Of a DNA stretch of 64,000 bases, positions 52,524 through 60,981 are shown piece after piece. The notes beneath the pieces are model-generated. The model searched no databases. It saw nothing but the letters and a program-made list of their open reading frames with translations, and was not told the origin of the DNA. Position 1 is the stretch's first letter. Each line of letters begins with the position of its first letter. A program made the translations under genes and the position numbers. This DNA comes from Bradyrhizobium sp. GTDB lineage: Bacteria; Pseudomonadota; Alphaproteobacteria; Rhizobiales; Xanthobacteraceae. The stretch is taken from positions 1 to 64,000 of the forward strand of contig NZ_DAHUXJ010000006.1 in assembly GCF_027307225.1 (NCBI RefSeq), given 5' to 3'.

Positions 52524-53906
52524 TCAGGCAATCATCAGACGGGCGAATTCCGGCAACAAATCACCGTTACCGGCAAGGCGATGATTCGCATCCGCAAGCC
52601 CGGTACGGAATAGCCAGTCGTCGAATTCCGGCGCCCGCTTCAGCTTGAACAGGTCCCGGACATAGAGTGCATCGTGGAACGACGTCGATTGATAATTCAG
52701 CATCACGTCGTCGGCGCCCGGCACCCCCATGATGAAATTCACACCGGCGGCCGCCAGCAGCGTCAGCAGGTTGTCCATGTCGTCCTGATCGGCCTCGGCA
52801 TGGTTGGTGTAGCAAACATCGACGCCCAGCGGCAGGCCGAGCAGCTTGCCGCAAAAGTGATCCTCAAGGCCGGCGCGGATGATCTGCTTGCCGTCGTAGA
52901 GGTACTCGGGACCGATAAAGCCCACGACGCTGTTGACCAGCAGCGGGTCGAACGCACGCGCAACGGCGTAAGCGCGCGCCTCGCACGTCTGCTGATCGAG
53001 GCCGTGGTGGGCATTGGCGGACAGCGCCGATCCCTGCCCTGTTTCGAAATACATCACATTGTTGCCGACGATCCCGCGCTGGAGCGACCGTCCGGCATCG
53101 TGGGCCTCGCGCAGCAACGCGAGGTCGACGCCAAAACTCCGATTGGCCGCTTCCGTGCCCGCAACCGACTGGAAGATCAGATCAACCGGCACATGCTCGG
53201 CGATCAGCCGAAGCGTCGTCGTGACATGGGACAGTACGCAAGCCTGGGTCGGAATTTTCAGCCGGCCGATGACGTCGTCGAGCAGATGCAATAGCCTGCC
53301 GATGACAGCAGGATCGTCGCTTGCCGGATTGATGCCGATACAGGCGTCGCCGGCCCCGAGCAGGATGCCATCCAGTATCGACGCGATAATTCCCTTCGCA
53401 TCATCGAACGGATGGTTGGGTTGCAGCCGCACGCTCATTCGCCCGCTCAAGCCGATGGTGTCGCGGAAGGCGGTGACGACTTCACATTTTTTGGCGGCCA
53501 GAATTAGATCCTGGTTGCGCATCAGCTTTGATACGGCCGCCGCCATTTCCGGGGTAATCCCGCGCGAGATCGCCTTGAGAACATCTCGACTGGCCTTCCC
53601 CGAGAGCAGCCAGTCACGGAACGATCCAACCGTAAGCGAAGAGATAGGCGCAAAGGCTTCCGGATCGTGGCTATCGACGATCAGGCGGGTCACCTCGCAG
53701 GCCTCGTAGGGAATGACCGTCTCGTTGAGGAACTGCTTGAGGGGGACGTCCGCCAGCGCGATCCGGGCGGCGACCATCTGCTCGGCGGTTTCGGCAGCGA
53801 TCCCCGCGAGGCGATCGCCTGAGCGCGGAGGGCTCGCTTTGGCGAGGAGATCGCGCAGATCAGCGAAGACGTAGGCGGTGCTACCGATGACGTGCCGATG
53901 GGTCAT
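52524..53906 (-). CDS. eutB: Ethanolamine ammonia-lyase, large subunit EutB
   Basis: The 460-residue TIM-barrel subunit binds ethanolamine and adenosylcobalamin. Conserved stretches are FLNETVIPYEACEVTRLIVDSHD, GLSGRMSVRLQPNHPFDDAKGI, MYFETGQGSALSANAHHGLDQQTCEARAYAVARAF and VGFIGPEYLYDGKQIIRAGLEDHFCGKLLGLPLGVDVCYTNHAEADQDDM. No microcompartment genes are nearby, so acetaldehyde is handled in the open cytoplasm. It is the first gene of eutB-hpnP-eutC. Confidence 0.96.
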   Translation of the reverse strand: MTHRHVIGSTAYVFADLRDLLAKASPPRSGDRLAGIAAETAEQMVAARIALADVPLKQFLNETVIPYEACEVTRLIVDSHDPEAFAPISSLTVGSFRDWLLSGKASRDVLKAISRGITPEMAAAVSKLMRNQDLILAAKKCEVVTAFRDTIGLSGRMSVRLQPNHPFDDAKGIIASILDGILLGAGDACIGINPASDDPAVIGRLLHLLDDVIGRLKIPTQACVLSHVTTTLRLIAEHVPVDLIFQSVAGTEAANRSFGVDLALLREAHDAGRSLQRGIVGNNVMYFETGQGSALSANAHHGLDQQTCEARAYAVARAFDPLLVNSVVGFIGPEYLYDGKQIIRAGLEDHFCGKLLGLPLGVDVCYTNHAEADQDDMDNLLTLLAAAGVNFIMGVPGADDVMLNYQSTSFHDALYVRDLFKLKRAPEFDDWLFRTGLADANHRLAGNGDLLPEFARLMIA

Positions 53907-54234
53907 GTCTGCTCCGAGCCGGACACCGATACCAGCAAAATGACCTCTCTATCCTAGCATTTTGCACTGCACCTTGCGCCCAACACCGGTCCCATTCGAC
54001 ACCGCAAATTTCCTCGCTCGGCTTCTCTGGTTTTCAGCCTAACAAATTGATATAACTAAAGTTCTTAGAAATCGGAGTTGGCATGCAAAATACCAACCGC
54101 GGGTTGAAACGGTGTCATATTGCCTAAAGCAACGTCAAATTTACAATTTCTAGAGGAAGATTTCACATAGTTTCCATGACGGGCCGTCAGGTGCGACTGG
54201 CCCCTCCGAGCGCGGCTGGGGACGCCAATCCATT
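53907..54234. other. Divergent promoter region of eutB and the chemoreceptor
   Basis: The 328-bp region is AT-richer than its flanks around 54035-54180. I find no cobalamin riboswitch features and no clear sigma-54 site. TTGATATAACTAAAGTT near 54046 could hold a promoter, but nothing decides it. Confidence 0.35.
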
Positions 54235-55974
54235 ATGAAATCTATTGCGCCATCAGGCTCCAAGAAGGCCTCGAGCCTTTCGCTCGCTTTCAAGCTTTAT
54301 TCGGTTTTTGCCCTGTTCGCGGTCTTGACCGCAGCGATCACGGTGCTCTCCGACTACAACACCCGGCGCGCCGCCGCTCTTACCCAGGAAATCGAAACGG
54401 CGGGCGAGGCTGCGCTCAATGTCGAGCGCGTCAACTCGCTGGTTTACGCCGTGGTGATGGAATCCCGCGGCATCTACATGTCGACAGACCTGCCGGTCGT
54501 GAAAAAATACGGCGACGGGCTGCACAAGTTCAGCGACCGGTTGCTTGGCGTCGTCAAAAAGTGGCAATCCATCGTCCAGGACGACGATCGCGAACAATTT
54601 GTCGCCTTCAAGAAGCGTATCGATACATTCGTCGAATTCCGCAACGAACTCGTCCGCCGCGCGGTCGAAATCAGTCACGGGGCGGGCCGGGAATGGGGCG
54701 ACAACGACGCCAACCGAAACGTGCGCAAGGCGTTAAATAAGGATCTGGAAGCTCTCTCGAAGGTCTATGCGGAACGCAGCGGGAAGATCGCCGAGCAGAC
54801 CGCGGTTAATCACGAGTTGGCTTTCCTCCTGACCTGCCTTGGCGGGTTGGAACTAGCGCTTGTCGCCATCGGCATCTTCATCATCGCGCGGTCCGTAGCG
54901 AGGCCGCTGTCCGTGATTACCACCACCATCAAGCAGGTTGCCGAGGGGACCGAGGGCATTGAGGTTCCGCACACCGGACGGCAGGACGAAATCGGCGCAT
55001 TGGCCCGCGCGATCCAGATTTTCCAGGAAGCGATGGAACGCAACCGCAACCTCAATTCGCAGGTGCTGATGGATTCCAAGGCGCGCGACGAGCGCACCCG
55101 ACAAATCGAGACTTCTGTGGAATCGTTCCGTGGCGCCATTGGCAGCGTCCTCGGCGCCGTGAACGACAATGCCTCCGCCATGCGCGATACCGCGCAGTCG
55201 ATTTCCAGCGTCGCATCCGACGCCAGCGGGCGGGCGAATGCCGCCGCGCGTGCGACCGAACAAGCCTCCAGCAATGTCTTTGCCGTTGCGAGCGCCGCCG
55301 AGGAGTTGTCGACTTCGATCGAAGAAATCGGCCGGCAAGTGCGGCAATCGGCGGAGGTGGTCGAACAAGCCGGCCAGCGCACCGAAAAATCGGTTGCCGA
55401 AATTGAAAGCCTGGCTGCGGCAACCCAGCGCATCGACGGCGTGCTCAACCTCATCCAGGCGATCGCTGAGCAGACCAACCTTCTGGCGCTGAACGCCACC
55501 ATCGAAGCCGCCCGCGCCGGCGAGGCTGGCCGCGGTTTTGCCGTCGTGGCCCATGAAGTCAAGGCGCTCGCCGGCCAGACTGCCAAGGCCACTTCGGAAA
55601 TCGGCCAGAACATCAGCATGATCCAGGCTTCGACGCGCAATGCGGTCGAAGCGGTGCGTGAGATCGGCACCGCGGTGCGCGAGATCAACGCAGTCACCAG
55701 CAATATTGCCGGTGCGGTTGGGCAGCAGGATGCGGCTACCCGCGAGATCTCGCAGAATGCCCAGCTCGCGGCCGATGGCAACTCGACCCTCGTCGAGAAC
55801 ATCGGCTCGCTCAACGACGCAATCGAGAACACCAACAAGGGCGCCGCATCGGTGCTCTCCACCTCAACCGACCTCGCATCAACCGCCGAACGGCTGTCGC
55901 GTGAAGTCGAAAAATTCTTCCAGGATCTGCGCGCCGCGAGCGATAACTCCGCGCTGACGGTTGCCGCCGGCTAA
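54235..55974 (+). CDS. Methyl-accepting chemotaxis protein
   Basis: The 579-residue receptor has an N-terminal membrane helix (about 20-41, [17 protein letters not shown]) and a periplasmic helical-bundle sensor to about 195 with no recognisable ligand fold. The second helix ([21 protein letters not shown]) leads to a HAMP domain ([20 protein letters not shown]) and a long coiled signalling domain. The signalling tip reads [36 protein letters not shown], as in CheA/CheW-binding receptors. No CheR-binding pentapeptide ends the protein. It is divergent from eutB, so ethanolamine-related sensing is conceivable only. Confidence 0.93.
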   Translation: MKSIAPSGSKKASSLSLAFKLYSVFALFAVLTAAITVLSDYNTRRAAALTQEIETAGEAALNVERVNSLVYAVVMESRGIYMSTDLPVVKKYGDGLHKFSDRLLGVVKKWQSIVQDDDREQFVAFKKRIDTFVEFRNELVRRAVEISHGAGREWGDNDANRNVRKALNKDLEALSKVYAERSGKIAEQTAVNHELAFLLTCLGGLELALVAIGIFIIARSVARPLSVITTTIKQVAEGTEGIEVPHTGRQDEIGALARAIQIFQEAMERNRNLNSQVLMDSKARDERTRQIETSVESFRGAIGSVLGAVNDNASAMRDTAQSISSVASDASGRANAAARATEQASSNVFAVASAAEELSTSIEEIGRQVRQSAEVVEQAGQRTEKSVAEIESLAAATQRIDGVLNLIQAIAEQTNLLALNATIEAARAGEAGRGFAVVAHEVKALAGQTAKATSEIGQNISMIQASTRNAVEAVREIGTAVREINAVTSNIAGAVGQQDAATREISQNAQLAADGNSTLVENIGSLNDAIENTNKGAASVLSTSTDLASTAERLSREVEKFFQDLRAASDNSALTVAAG

Positions 55975-56037
55975 ACCAGCGGGCAAGGCGTCAACGGGCA
56001 TGAGACTGACGAATGGTCCGCATTCACCATTCGCTTC

Positions 56038-57561
56038 TCACATTGTCGCGCCGAGCACCCAGGGCGCGAATTCGGCGCCGCCGAAATCAAAGCTCTCGCT
56101 CTTGGTCGGCAGACCGGAAGCGGTCTTGAGCATCAGCTCAAAAATGCGCTCGCCGCATTGCTGCACGGTCTCCTCGCCATCGAGGATGGTGCCGCAATTG
56201 ACGTCCATGTCGCCTTCCATGCGCTTGTACATCGGCGTGTTGGTCGCAAGCTTGATCGATGGCGCGGGCTTGCAGCCGAACACACTGCCGCGGCCAGTCG
56301 TGAAGCAGACGAGATTGGCGCCGCCCGCGACCTGTCCCGTCGCCGCGACCGGGTCGTAGCCGGGCGTGTCCATGAAGACAAAACCCTTCTTGGTGACGGC
56401 TTCGGCATAGTTCAGCACGTCGACCAGGTTGGTGCTGCCGGCCTTCGCCATCGCACCCAGCGACTTTTCCAGGATGGTGGTGAGACCGCCGGCCTTGTTG
56501 CCGGGGCTCGGATTGGCGTTCATCTCGGCGCCTTCGCGCGCCGTGTAGTCCTCCCACCAGCGCATCAGGTTCACGAGCTTCTCACCGACCTCGCGGCTGA
56601 CCGCGCGCCGGGTCAAGAGATGCTCGGCGCCGTAGGTCTCCGGCGTCTCCGACAGAATGACCGTGCCGCCATGGCGGACAAGAAGGTCACTCGCAGCTCC
56701 CAACGCCGGGTTGGCCGAAACCCCGGAATAGCCGTCCGAGCCGCCGCATTGCAGCGCCACGGTCAGTTCGCTCGCCGCGACCGCCTCGCGCTTGACCTTG
56801 TTGGCGTCGGTGAGCGCCTCGCGCACAAAGGCAACCCCGGCTTCGACCGTCTTGCGCGTGCCGCCGATCTGCTGAATCTCCAGCTCGCGCAAGCGCCCGG
56901 CGAGTTTCTGCTCCAGCATCAGCCCGCCGATCTGGTTGACCTCGCAGCCCAGGCCCAACACGACAACGGCGGCGAAATTCGCATGCCGTGCATAGCCGCC
57001 AAGCGTCCGCCGCAGCAGCGCCAACGGCTCATCCTGCGTCATGCCGCAGCCGGTCTTGTGGGTCAGCGCGACGACGCCGTCAACATTGGGGAAATCAGCG
57101 AGCGGATTGTCGCCGGTGAACGGATTCTTCCTGAATACGTCGGCCACCAGACCGGCGACATGCGCGCTGCAATTCACCGAGGTGAGGATGCCGATGTAGT
57201 TGCGGGTGGCGACCCGCCCGTCGGGACGACGGATGCCGTCGAACGTCGCCGGCAGGTCGAAATTCGGTGCCGGCTTCACATCGACGCCGAACGCATAGTC
57301 CTTGGCGAAATCGCCCATACCGCAATTCTGCGTGTGGACATGCTGGCCCGGCGCAATGGGTGTGGTGGCAAAGCCGATGATCTGGCCGTAACGGCGGACC
57401 GGCTCGCCGACCGCGATCGGTTTGATCGCGACTTTATGACCGGCCGGAATGCGCTCGAGGGTGGTCACGCCCTCAGCGACCACAAGACCCGCCGGCAGGC
57501 TCGATCGCGCGATCAGCACGCCATCATCGGGATGCAGACGAATAACGGGCGGTGGGGTCAT
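56038..57561 (-). CDS. UxaA-family hydrolase (altronate/galactarate dehydratase type)
   Basis: The 507-residue protein joins an N-terminal SAF domain (IRLHPDDGVLIARSSLPAGLVV) to the UxaA catalytic part: DGRVATRNYIGILTSVNCSAHVA, THKTGCGMTQDEPLALLRRTLGGYARHANFAAVVVLGLGCEVNQI, LQCGGSDGYSGVSANPALG and CGTILDG. These iron enzymes dehydrate sugar acids to 2-keto-3-deoxy acids. ATG 57561 is preceded by AAGGAGATC, so the in-frame ATG at 57576 is not the start. It follows an Ldh-family gene and an aldolase, which fits a sugar-acid route. Confidence 0.87.
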   Translation of the reverse strand: MTPPPVIRLHPDDGVLIARSSLPAGLVVAEGVTTLERIPAGHKVAIKPIAVGEPVRRYGQIIGFATTPIAPGQHVHTQNCGMGDFAKDYAFGVDVKPAPNFDLPATFDGIRRPDGRVATRNYIGILTSVNCSAHVAGLVADVFRKNPFTGDNPLADFPNVDGVVALTHKTGCGMTQDEPLALLRRTLGGYARHANFAAVVVLGLGCEVNQIGGLMLEQKLAGRLRELEIQQIGGTRKTVEAGVAFVREALTDANKVKREAVAASELTVALQCGGSDGYSGVSANPALGAASDLLVRHGGTVILSETPETYGAEHLLTRRAVSREVGEKLVNLMRWWEDYTAREGAEMNANPSPGNKAGGLTTILEKSLGAMAKAGSTNLVDVLNYAEAVTKKGFVFMDTPGYDPVAATGQVAGGANLVCFTTGRGSVFGCKPAPSIKLATNTPMYKRMEGDMDVNCGTILDGEETVQQCGERIFELMLKTASGLPTKSESFDFGGAEFAPWVLGATM

Positions 57562-57662
57562 GGGGATCTCCTTCATACTCTAAAAGTATCGTGCCGCGGA
57601 CGCTGCGCAGCGCGAGCGATGCGCTGCTGATCCGGGGCCCAGGCAAGCGCGCAACGTCAATG

Positions 57663-57703
57663 GATCCCGGATCTGCGATGCAGCGCTGCATCGCGTCCGG
57701 GAC
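57663..57703. repeat. Palindromic hairpin between aldolase and dehydratase genes
   Basis: A 20-bp perfect palindrome centred at 57684/57685 (arms GCGATGCAGC and GCTGCATCGC) is extended by ATCCCGGAT pairing with GTCCGGGAC. It resembles a common Bradyrhizobium intergenic hairpin and lies within an operon, so it may stabilise or attenuate the transcript. Confidence 0.65.
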
Positions 57704-57712
57704 ACGAGAGGC

Positions 57713-58489
57713 TCAGGCCTTGCCGCCCGACTCCTTGCGGGTCTGCGCGACCTGCATCCGCGCATAGGTCGCCATCAGGCCAACTTCGTTGAACAGGGTC
57801 ACCAATTGGAAGCCCATGTTGATCGCGCGCTGTGCGCCATCGGCACCGGAGCAATGGATGCCGGGATGCAGGTTGCGCTTGCCGCATTCCTTCACGATCT
57901 TCTCGTAGATCTTGAGGATCTCGGGCTCCTCGCGATCGAGCTTCGGCACCAGCCCATAGGAGAAACCGAGGTCCGACGGCCCGATATAAACACCGTCGAT
58001 GCCTTCGACATCGAGGATCGCCTCCATGTTGCCGATCGCGGTTCTCGTCTCCATCATCGGCAGCAGGACGATTTCATGGTTGGCCGTTTTTTGATAGCTG
58101 CCGGCTGTGCCGTAGAGGCCCGCGCGGATCGGGCCATTCGAACGCGTGCCCATTGGCGGGTATTTGCCGTAGGCGACGAGGTTCCTGGCTTCTTCCGGCG
58201 TGTTGATCATCGGGCAGATCACGCCATAGGCGCCGCCATCGAGCACCTTGCCGATGATGCCGGGCTCGTTCCACGGCACGCGCACCATCGGCGTCACCGG
58301 ATGGCCGTGCATGGCCTGAAAACACTGGATCATCGACTGATAGTCCTGCACGCCATGCTGCATATCGACGGTGACGCTGTCGAAACCGCATTGCGCGATC
58401 ACCTCGGCCGAGAAGCCGGAGGGAATCGCAAGCCAGGAGTTCAAAACCACCTTGCCCGACGCCCAGATTTCCTTGACCTTGTTTGCCAT
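57713..58489 (-). CDS. HpcH/HpaI-family aldolase
   Basis: The 258-residue class II aldolase barrel shows FDSVTVDMQHGVQDYQSM (catalytic base histidine), RVPWNEPGIIGKVLDGGAYGVICPMINTPEEA and METRTAIGNMEAILDVEGIDGVYIGPSDL, which carries the metal ligands. It cleaves 4-hydroxy-2-oxo acids to pyruvate and an aldehyde. Relatives include HpaI of homoprotocatechuate breakdown and sugar-acid aldolases such as YfaU. With a UxaA-type dehydratase beside it, a sugar acid is as likely as an aromatic substrate. The start is ATG 58489 or the adjacent ATG 58492. Confidence 0.87.
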   Translation of the reverse strand: MANKVKEIWASGKVVLNSWLAIPSGFSAEVIAQCGFDSVTVDMQHGVQDYQSMIQCFQAMHGHPVTPMVRVPWNEPGIIGKVLDGGAYGVICPMINTPEEARNLVAYGKYPPMGTRSNGPIRAGLYGTAGSYQKTANHEIVLLPMMETRTAIGNMEAILDVEGIDGVYIGPSDLGFSYGLVPKLDREEPEILKIYEKIVKECGKRNLHPGIHCSGADGAQRAINMGFQLVTLFNEVGLMATYARMQVAQTRKESGGKA

Positions 58490-58618
58490 CATTCTTTCCC
58501 TGAGTTCTTTCCCTGCTTTGTAATCGGTTTCGGCCTCGCGAACGGAGGCCGCAAAAGGGCCAATTCGATATCCGTTTGTAGCGTTGAACCAGGCACTTGG
58601 CTCGCCAAAATCATGCAC

Positions 58619-58649
58619 TACTGGGTTGCCCCGCATTACTGGGTTGCCC
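58619..58649. repeat. Tandem 18-bp duplication at a stop codon
   Basis: TACTGGGTTGCCC occurs at 58619-58631 and 58637-58649 with period 18. The second copy contains the last codons and stop of the Ldh-family gene. Confidence 0.75.
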
Positions 58650-59721
58650 TTTGAATGCTCGCCTCGCCGACGCCGACGTCGCGGGCGGTGTTGACGATTG
58701 CCGCCCAGGTATCGTCCGGCAGCGGGACGCCATTTTTTGTGCGCTCGGTGCGGGTCTTGCGCTCGACATCGCCCGGGATCATGACCGGCTCGCCACCTGC
58801 GATCGGCTTGGTGGCGCGGATGAAGTCGACGTAACGGGAAATCTCGCCATCGAAGAAATGCGCGGGATCGACGACCTTCGGGTCGATGTAGAAGGCCAGC
58901 ATGCCATTGGCGAAGCGCCGGTTGGGTGCGGTCGCGCCCGTCCCGGTCAAAGCGCCGCCGAGCAGCTCGCACATGAACGCAAGCCCTGATCCCTTGTGCT
59001 CGCCGAAGGCGCGGATCGCGCCTGACCCCTTGGTGTGATCGCGCGGACCATCTGATGTATAGGGACCATAGAGCACGTGTGGATCTTCGCTCAACGAGCC
59101 ATCGGCATCGATCAACGCGCCCTTGGGCAGCTTCTTGCCGCCGCGGCTTGCGACCAGACACTTGCCTTCGGCGACAATCGAAGTCGCGAAATCGAGCACA
59201 ATGGGGTCCTGGCCCTGGCGCGGAACGCCGACGCAATAAGGTGCGGTCGACAGCCGTTTCTCCACACCACCGAATGGCGCAACCAGAAGCGAGCCGGCCG
59301 CATTGACGAAGTGCACGGAGACGAGGTCTTCGGCTGCCGCCATCTCGGCCCAGTCGCCAACCCGGCCGATATGTCCGGCATTGCGCAAGGCAACGGCGGC
59401 GAGCCCTGCCTTCTTGCATTTCTCGATGCCGATCTTCACCGCAACCGGCGCGACGGTCTGCCCATAACCGAACTTCCCGTCCACCACCGCCAGCGACGGC
59501 ATATCGACCACGACCTCCGCCGTCTGGTTTGGAACGACCGAACCCATCTTCTTCCAGCGCATATAGACGGGGACGCGGATCACCCCATGGCTGTCATGCC
59601 CGGTGAGGTTGGCGGTCGTCAGATAGCTCGCGATGCGGCGCGCTTCCTCCGGCAAGGATTCGGCGTGGCCAAAAACATCGGCCACAAAGTCAATGAGATT
59701 TGAAACCTGTATCGTGACCAT
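58636..59721 (-). CDS. Ldh-family malate/lactate-type dehydrogenase
   Basis: The 361-residue protein belongs to the non-Rossmann NAD(P)-dependent malate/lactate dehydrogenase family: ANLTGHDSHGVIRVPVYMRWKK (catalytic histidine), VALRNAGHIGRVGDWAEMAA, FGGVEKRLSTAPYCVGVPRQ, VLDFATSIVAEGKCLVA and GEHKGSGLAFMCELLGGALTG. These enzymes reduce 2-oxo acids or oxidise 2-hydroxy acids; some work in sugar-acid or ureidoglycolate breakdown. GGGAGAAC precedes the ATG at 59721. It is the first gene of a minus-strand operon with the aldolase and UxaA-type dehydratase. Confidence 0.88.
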   Translation of the reverse strand: MVTIQVSNLIDFVADVFGHAESLPEEARRIASYLTTANLTGHDSHGVIRVPVYMRWKKMGSVVPNQTAEVVVDMPSLAVVDGKFGYGQTVAPVAVKIGIEKCKKAGLAAVALRNAGHIGRVGDWAEMAAAEDLVSVHFVNAAGSLLVAPFGGVEKRLSTAPYCVGVPRQGQDPIVLDFATSIVAEGKCLVASRGGKKLPKGALIDADGSLSEDPHVLYGPYTSDGPRDHTKGSGAIRAFGEHKGSGLAFMCELLGGALTGTGATAPNRRFANGMLAFYIDPKVVDPAHFFDGEISRYVDFIRATKPIAGGEPVMIPGDVERKTRTERTKNGVPLPDDTWAAIVNTARDVGVGEASIQRATQ

Positions 59722-59855
59722 CTTCGTCGTCGTTCTCCCTGGTTCGGCGCCCGTTTTATCGTGACGCCTTATGCACTTTTCCATGCGCGCGTTTTGTCCG
59801 GCAAGCAAGACCGCCAGGCATGCCGAAACGCCCGGTACGACATGAAGATTTGCGG

Positions 59856-60380
59856 CTATCGTTTGCCTTCCGAAGGTCCGGCATCGCTCACTTCGAGCGT
59901 CGCCAGGCTAGCTTCCAGCACGGCCAGCATGTCCTGCAGTTCGGCAAGTTTTTGCGTGCCATAGCGCTGCGTAATCGCGGCGTAGATGGCTTCCGAGGTA
60001 GGAGCAACAAGTTCAATCAGCTTCAGTCCCTTCTGCGAGATCGAAACGACGCCGCGGCGCAGGTCGGCCTTTGCGGTTCGGCGCTCGATCAACTGGCGCG
60101 TGTCAAGATCGCGCAGGATCCGCGACAGGCTCGGGCCAAGCAGGAAAGCGAGGCGGGCCAATTCCGTCACCTCGATCGCCTCGACAGCGGCAAGCGCCCG
60201 CAGGATCCGCCATTGCTGCTCGGTCAATCCATGCCGGCGCAGCGATGGGCGGAACTGTTTCATCACCGCCTCCCGCGCGCGCAACAGCGACATCGGGAGC
60301 GATTTCGAGAAGTCCCGCATCGGAATTGGACGCTCAAGCTGGTGCGTATCGCCCGTGCCGATCGATTTCTTAGCCGTCAT
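59856..60380 (-). CDS. hpaR: HpaR-type MarR regulator
   Basis: The regulator of about 174 residues has SLPMSLLRAREAVMKQFRPSLRRHGLTEQQWRILRALAA and a winged helix-turn-helix: EVTELARLAFLLGPSLSRILRDLDTRQLIERRTAKADLRRGVVSISQKG. This is closest to HpaR, the repressor of homoprotocatechuate breakdown that is released by the aromatic substrate. It is divergent from hpaF. A perfect TTAACATGTTAA lies between them, 68 bases from its start. Start MTAKKS 60380 is uncertain; ATG 60413 is in frame. Confidence 0.85.
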   Translation of the reverse strand: MTAKKSIGTGDTHQLERPIPMRDFSKSLPMSLLRAREAVMKQFRPSLRRHGLTEQQWRILRALAAVEAIEVTELARLAFLLGPSLSRILRDLDTRQLIERRTAKADLRRGVVSISQKGLKLIELVAPTSEAIYAAITQRYGTQKLAELQDMLAVLEASLATLEVSDAGPSEGKR

Positions 60381-60447
60381 GGTCGGTCGTCCGTTGGCCG
60401 AAGGATGATGCACCGCACAAATCTCAATTCGATTTGCCGGGCATAAT

Positions 60448-60459
60448 TTAACATGTTAA
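60448..60459. promoter_or_regulatory. Putative HpaR operator
   Basis: TTAACATGTTAA is a perfect 12-bp palindrome, the usual size and AT-rich form of MarR-family operators. It lies in the divergent hpaR-hpaF region and is the only such palindrome I see there. Confidence 0.6.
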
Positions 60460-60582
60460 TCATCTTCCCGACATCAGGATTTTTACGTTCTGCGCCAAGG
60501 CCGGCACAATCCGTGCCGACGATGGCTCGCCCGGTGAGCCGATATTGCCCGCTCGAGAGCGCCCACATGGAGTAACCCCGCC

Positions 60583-60981
60583 ATGCCCCATTTCACGATC
60601 GAGTACTCGGCCAATCTCGATAGCCAGATCGACATGGCGAAGGTCGTGGAAATGGTTCGCACGGCGGCCGTGGAGGCGGGTATCTTCCCGCTCGGCGGCA
60701 TCCGCGTCCGCGCGGTGCGCTGCGAACATTATGCAATCGGCGACGGCAATCCTGATTTTGCTTTCCTCGACATGCTGCTTCGGCTCGGCGAGGGCCGCGA
60801 CCTCAAAACCCGGAAAGAAGCCGGCGAACATATTTTTCGCGCGTTGTCGGCATACCTTGATCCCGTTTTCGCGAAACGCAAATTCGCCCTGTCGTTCGAC
60901 ATGCAGATCAACGACAAGGAAACCAGCTGGAAGCGCAACAATATCCATGAGGCGTTGAAAGCGGAGGCTGCACATGGATAA
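60583..60981 (+). CDS. hpaF: HpaF, 5-carboxymethyl-2-hydroxymuconate delta-isomerase
   Basis: The 132-residue tautomerase-superfamily enzyme begins MPHFTIEYSANLD; the second-residue proline is the catalytic base after Met removal. GGIRVRAVRCEHYAIGDGNPDFAFLDMLLRLGEGRDLKTRKEAGEHIF is typical. It isomerises the product of HpaE in the homoprotocatechuate pathway. It is the first gene of hpaF-hpaE-hpaD and overlaps hpaE by eight bases, likely for translational coupling. Confidence 0.93.
   Translation: MPHFTIEYSANLDSQIDMAKVVEMVRTAAVEAGIFPLGGIRVRAVRCEHYAIGDGNPDFAFLDMLLRLGEGRDLKTRKEAGEHIFRALSAYLDPVFAKRKFALSFDMQINDKETSWKRNNIHEALKAEAAHG

Noticed and set aside
53907..54234. Cobalamin riboswitch upstream of eutB
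   Set aside because: No B12-box-like sequence or supporting stem pattern could be found by eye.
58493..59419. Long minus-strand open frame joined to the front of the aldolase gene
   Set aside because: The upstream 300 or so residues are an out-of-frame shadow of the Ldh-family gene; the aldolase begins at 58489 with its own ribosome site.
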